Both the position numbers and the translations under genes were made by a program. A stretch of DNA of 7,861 bases from Bryobacterales bacterium (lineage in GTDB: Bacteria; Acidobacteriota; Terriglobia; Bryobacterales; Bryobacteraceae): assembly GCA_025353235.1 (NCBI GenBank), contig JANXQZ010000047.1:1-7861 (forward strand), written 5' to 3'. The notes below the pieces were generated by a model, which ran no database searches, was not told the origin of the DNA, and saw only the letters and a program-made list of their open reading frames with translations. Of the stretch, positions 6,933-7,861 are shown one piece after another. Position 1 is the first letter of the stretch. Every line of letters begins with the position of its first letter.

Positions 6933-7338
6933 CCGACGCTAATCAGCAAGGAGGCGACGGAATACCGGAAACGTGTGCCGGGAGGTGCCCCACGCTTCTG
7001 CCCTCAAACTTGCGCCCGCGCGGCGCGCAGCCGGTGAGCATACTTCGCAATTGGGTTTCAGGATGATCTAACTCATAGACCCGAAGCGCTACTGCCAAGA
7101 TACTTGCAGGAATACCCGTTTCCGTCCAAACAAGGAGAGAACGGTCAACTGGGAGGGAGTAAGGCACCCCTATCTCAACCCACTGCTTTCCGATGTGTCG
7201 GATGACTCTACAAGTCTGTGCAGTGTGAACTCGAATACCTAAGCCATTCCTGATCGTGTAATCTCGAACTGGATCCATACCCATTTAGACGTAGGCTGCC
7301 CGCGATTCGACGGTGAAAATCCGATGAAAAGAAGAAGA
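6933..7338. other. Stretch of about 400 bases without a confident gene
   Basis: Between the TolC-family stop and the 83-aa gene I find no strong coding signal, RNA gene or clear terminator. It holds an SD-like AAGGAGG at 6948-6954 with no ATG, GTG or TTG at a usable distance, a GC-rich part around 7000-7035, and an AT-richer part from about 7060 to 7340 that carries one doubtful minus-strand ORF. Short GC inverted repeats near 6970-6990 lack a T-run. Confidence 0.5.
6943..7284 (-). CDS. Doubtful ORF, 113 aa, unknown
   Basis: An open frame from the ATG at 7284 to the TGA at 6945-6943. It is not a mirror of any gene on the other strand, which is the main reason to list it. Residues about 24-50 (CRVIRHIGKQWVEIGVPY, then ...LLVW) faintly recall the last strands of PilZ-type domains, where R-V-x...G-V-x-F...W is common, but the first half of such a domain is missing. 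Codon use is AT-richer than in neighbouring genes in the first 80 codons and turns GC-rich and Arg/Gly/Pro-heavy after that, as if reading past the end of a real gene. No SD is seen. It may be a small gene, a decayed remnant, or chance. Confidence 0.28.
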   Translation of the reverse strand: MGMDPVRDYTIRNGLGIRVHTAQTCRVIRHIGKQWVEIGVPYSLPVDRSLLVWTETGIPASILAVALRVYELDHPETQLRSMLTGCAPRGRKFEGRSVGHLPAHVSGIPSPPC

Positions 7339-7590
7339 TTACTTGCGCGCTGCTTCGCTCAGCCGATAAACAGTACCGTTGGACGAATCCTGGTGGGGTT
7401 CAAGCAGAGAGCGCTTCTGCAGTTCCTTGATGGTAGTTGCGGCGACAGTCTCGCCGGGACGCGCGGACCAATACAGCCAGAGCACCTTGTCTTTCGCGAG
7501 GTCACCTCTGATGCTGCCACCCCTGGAGCGCAGCGTGGTAAGCAAGGATCTAGCTTCGGGACTTAGCTCTTCGTCTTCGAAATTTGTCAT
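7339..7590 (-). CDS. Hypothetical protein, 83 aa, winged-helix-like
   Basis: I do not recognise a named family. The protein starts MTNFEDEELSPEARSLL and is soluble and charged. Residues about 11-33 could form one helix pair, and 52-80 (ATTIKELQKRSLLEP, then TVYRLSEAAR) have the recognition-helix, wing and YRLT-like end seen in small winged-helix DNA-binding proteins. That is inference by pattern only. ATG 7590 is chosen because GAGGA (7598-7594) precedes it by three bases and a candidate extended -10 lies just upstream. The alternative start at 7638 adds 16 residues, also has GAGGA four bases before it, and directly abuts the stop of the ATPase gene (TAAATG); its codons (ATA, TTA, ACA) look non-coding. 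It is downstream of, and probably cotranscribed with, that ATPase gene. Confidence 0.72.
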   Translation of the reverse strand: MTNFEDEELSPEARSLLTTLRSRGGSIRGDLAKDKVLWLYWSARPGETVAATTIKELQKRSLLEPHQDSSNGTVYRLSEAARK

Positions 7591-7610
7591 GCGTCCTCGT
7601 GTTAAACCCA

Positions 7611-7619
7611 ATTTTATCA
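7611..7619 (-). promoter_or_regulatory. Candidate extended -10 promoter for the 83-aa gene
   Basis: The minus strand reads TGA-TAAAAT at 7619-7611, an extended -10 (TGN-TAnnnT). Transcription starting about seven bases on would give a leader of about 14 bases carrying GAGGA at 7598-7594 before ATG 7590. No good -35 is seen, which extended -10 promoters can tolerate. It would give the 83-aa gene its own transcript in addition to read-through from the ATPase gene. Confidence 0.35.
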
Positions 7620-7638
7620 CGGAGGCGGAAGTCTTCAT

Positions 7639-7861
7639 TTATTCCTCGATGTCTTCGGTAAAGCAGCTCTCAAAGGCGCGGTCTAAAACCTTTTCCGTAA
7701 GCTCGTAAGGCAGCTTTTCGAAATGAATCAGATCGATCGCATGCGATATTACATCTCGCGGATGACAGCGGCGGAGCGGCTTCCCGGTCTGCCGGTAGCG
7801 CTTCTCTACGAACTCCGCTCCGAGTTCCGTTGGATAAGAGAGCTCCTTAGCGGCGCAGAAT
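7639..7861 (-). CDS. Probable AAA-type ATPase, C-terminal fragment
   Basis: The frame enters from the right edge and ends at TAA 7641-7639, giving 73 full residues (from FCAAKELSY to CFTEDIEE). The segment KPLRRCHPRDVISHAIDLI followed by YELTEKVLDRAFESCF matches, from memory, the end of a group of acidobacterial AAA-type ATPases with a PRD(L/V) motif and a terminal helix of the LDRAxxxxF kind. The nucleotide-binding motifs lie outside the window, so ATPase activity is inferred, not seen. The next minus-strand gene begins at or soon after its stop, indicating an operon. The substrate or role is unknown. Confidence 0.65.
   Translation of the reverse strand, partial: FCAAKELSYPTELGAEFVEKRYRQTGKPLRRCHPRDVISHAIDLIHFEKLPYELTEKVLDRAFESCFTEDIEE

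Noticed and set aside
6965..7040. GC-rich short inverted repeats after the TolC-family gene as a terminator
   Set aside because: Stems are short and no T-run follows on either strand.
7324..7708. Plus-strand open frames at the right edge (80 and 109 codons)
   Set aside because: They are mirrors of the minus-strand 83-aa gene and ATPase end, which have SD sites and plausible domain patterns.
1..7861. CRISPR arrays, tRNA or rRNA genes, insertion sequences, phage or defence genes
   Set aside because: No spaced direct repeats, cloverleaf-like segments, transposase or integrase motifs were seen by eye on either strand.

Overview
This is a GC-rich bacterial chromosomal window made almost entirely of ordinary housekeeping and envelope genes. 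The gene content and protein style fit Acidobacteriota: a VOC-family protein with a GIHAIIYS-type start, tilS directly followed by ftsH, an HAD phosphatase of the TDGFPAKP type, a small four-helix membrane protein with a PGGGHF motif, a long Gly-rich TolC-family protein, and an ATPase ending in a CHPRDVI-type tail. The assignment is an inference from remembered family resemblance; no 16S or other marker is present.

Left part (1-3541, mostly + strand). A VOC-family gene enters from the left edge on the minus strand and diverges from tilS (tRNA-Ile lysidine synthetase), with the two start codons only 13 bases apart. tilS is followed after 80 bases by ftsH (membrane AAA+ zinc protease), with an inverted repeat in the gap and a good Shine-Dalgarno site. 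A clear intrinsic terminator closes this unit. The order tilS-ftsH resembles the tilS-hpt-ftsH arrangement of Firmicutes without hpt.

Middle part (3551-4789). An HAD-family phosphatase starts 9 bases after the terminator and has no visible ribosome binding site. Its 3' end overlaps, tail to tail by 53 bases, a minus-strand pair of small membrane proteins (138 aa, then 61 aa) joined by a TAATG stop/start overlap. A perfect short palindrome sits one base before the start of the first gene of that pair.

Right part (4962-7861). A 656-aa TolC-family outer-membrane efflux protein is transcribed on the + strand, divergent from the small membrane pair. No periplasmic adaptor or inner-membrane pump gene lies beside it. 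A roughly 400-base stretch without a confident gene follows, with one doubtful minus-strand ORF. The right edge holds a minus-strand unit: the C-terminus of a probable ATPase, then an 83-aa protein with a winged-helix look that has its own promoter and SD candidates.

I see no tRNA or rRNA gene, CRISPR array, insertion sequence, integrase, attachment site or defence system. I did not find a convincing undescribed system. The least explained items are the coupled small-membrane-protein pair and the ATPase/83-aa pair at the right edge.
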